NCBI GenBank assembly: GCA_025363025.1
Contig: JANYEO010000025.1
Location: 1-5,192, forward strand
Source: Opitutia bacterium
GTDB lineage: Bacteria > Verrucomicrobiota > Verrucomicrobiia > Opitutales > JANYEO01
DNA length: 5,192 nucleotides
Direction: 5' to 3'
Shown here in pieces: positions 5,131-5,192 of this stretch. A program made the translations under genes and the position numbers. Within the stretch, counting starts at the first letter, position 1, and every line of letters begins with the position of its first letter. Below the pieces are notes generated by a model. It was not told where the DNA came from. It did not search any database and was given only the letters and a program-made list of their open reading frames with translations.

Positions 5131-5192
5131 TTACTCGGCTTGGGCTGCAGGTTCTGAGGTAACAGGAAGGGCAATTTCATTGACTTCTGCTG
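5131..5192 (-). CDS. C-terminal end of an unidentified minus-strand gene
   Basis: Reading in from the right edge on the minus strand, one frame gives AEVNEIALPVTSEPAAQAE and a TAA stop (complement of 5131-5133). The Ala/Glu/Pro-rich tail looks like the flexible C-terminus of a real protein, but 19 residues are too few to name it. The stop lies 38 bases upstream of the LolA-like start, same strand, so the two may share a transcript, with the hairpin at 5053-5089 between them acting as a full or partial stop. A different minus frame is also open here (4962-5180), but it overlaps the LolA-like gene and is less convincing. Confidence 0.5.
   Translation of the reverse strand, partial: AEVNEIALPVTSEPAAQAE

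Noticed and set aside
4962..5180. Minus-strand frame across the LolA-like start
   Set aside because: It runs out of frame through the signal-peptide region. The frame ending at 5131 gives a more natural protein tail.

Overview
The window reads as chromosomal DNA of a Gram-negative bacterium. The evidence is an exported protein resembling the LolA-like 'outer membrane lipoprotein-sorting' family and Sec-type signal peptide logic. The styles of the RluA-type pseudouridine synthase and the LolA-like protein remind me of Verrucomicrobiota (Opitutae-like) or other PVC bacteria. That placement is only an impression, because no rRNA or other marker gene is present. Shine-Dalgarno sequences are weak or missing before most of the genes.

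Left end (1-796): the first ~135 bases are GC-rich (about 63% by my count) and encode, on the minus strand, an unmistakable internal block of a MoxR-family AAA+ ATPase. An in-frame stop cuts it off where the upstream part of the gene should be. It abuts AT-richer DNA (roughly 40% GC) holding a small unrecognised plus-strand ORF (139-456). After that comes ~340 bases without a convincing gene, containing several small dyads and one half of a 17-bp exact repeat whose other copy lies inside the next gene.

Centre (797-3070): a complete P1B-type metal-transporting ATPase with the SPC and HEGST membrane signatures of the P1B-4 (CoaT/CtpD/HMA1-like) group, probably exporting a divalent transition metal such as cobalt, iron, zinc or nickel. 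It is followed by a 285-base intergenic region unusually dense in structure: two mutually exclusive hairpins, an element present three times (two tandem direct copies with a 44-bp period and one inverted copy), and a perfect 18-bp palindrome.

Right half (3356-5192): an RluA-family pseudouridine synthase on the plus strand converges on, and overlaps by 93 bp, an exported LolA-like protein on the minus strand. No terminator is visible near the overlap. The strongest terminator-like signals lie at the far ends of the pair: a minus-strand one before rluA (about 3112-3144) and a bidirectional one inside the signal-peptide codons of the LolA-like gene (5053-5089). This suggests, by inference only, long mutually antisense transcripts. 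The last 62 bases are the C-terminal end of another minus-strand gene, which lies 38 bases upstream of the LolA-like gene.

The most interesting parts are the repeat cluster at 3119-3305, the terminator hairpin buried in the signal-peptide codons, and the convergent overlap. No CRISPR array, tRNA, rRNA or complete insertion sequence was recognised.
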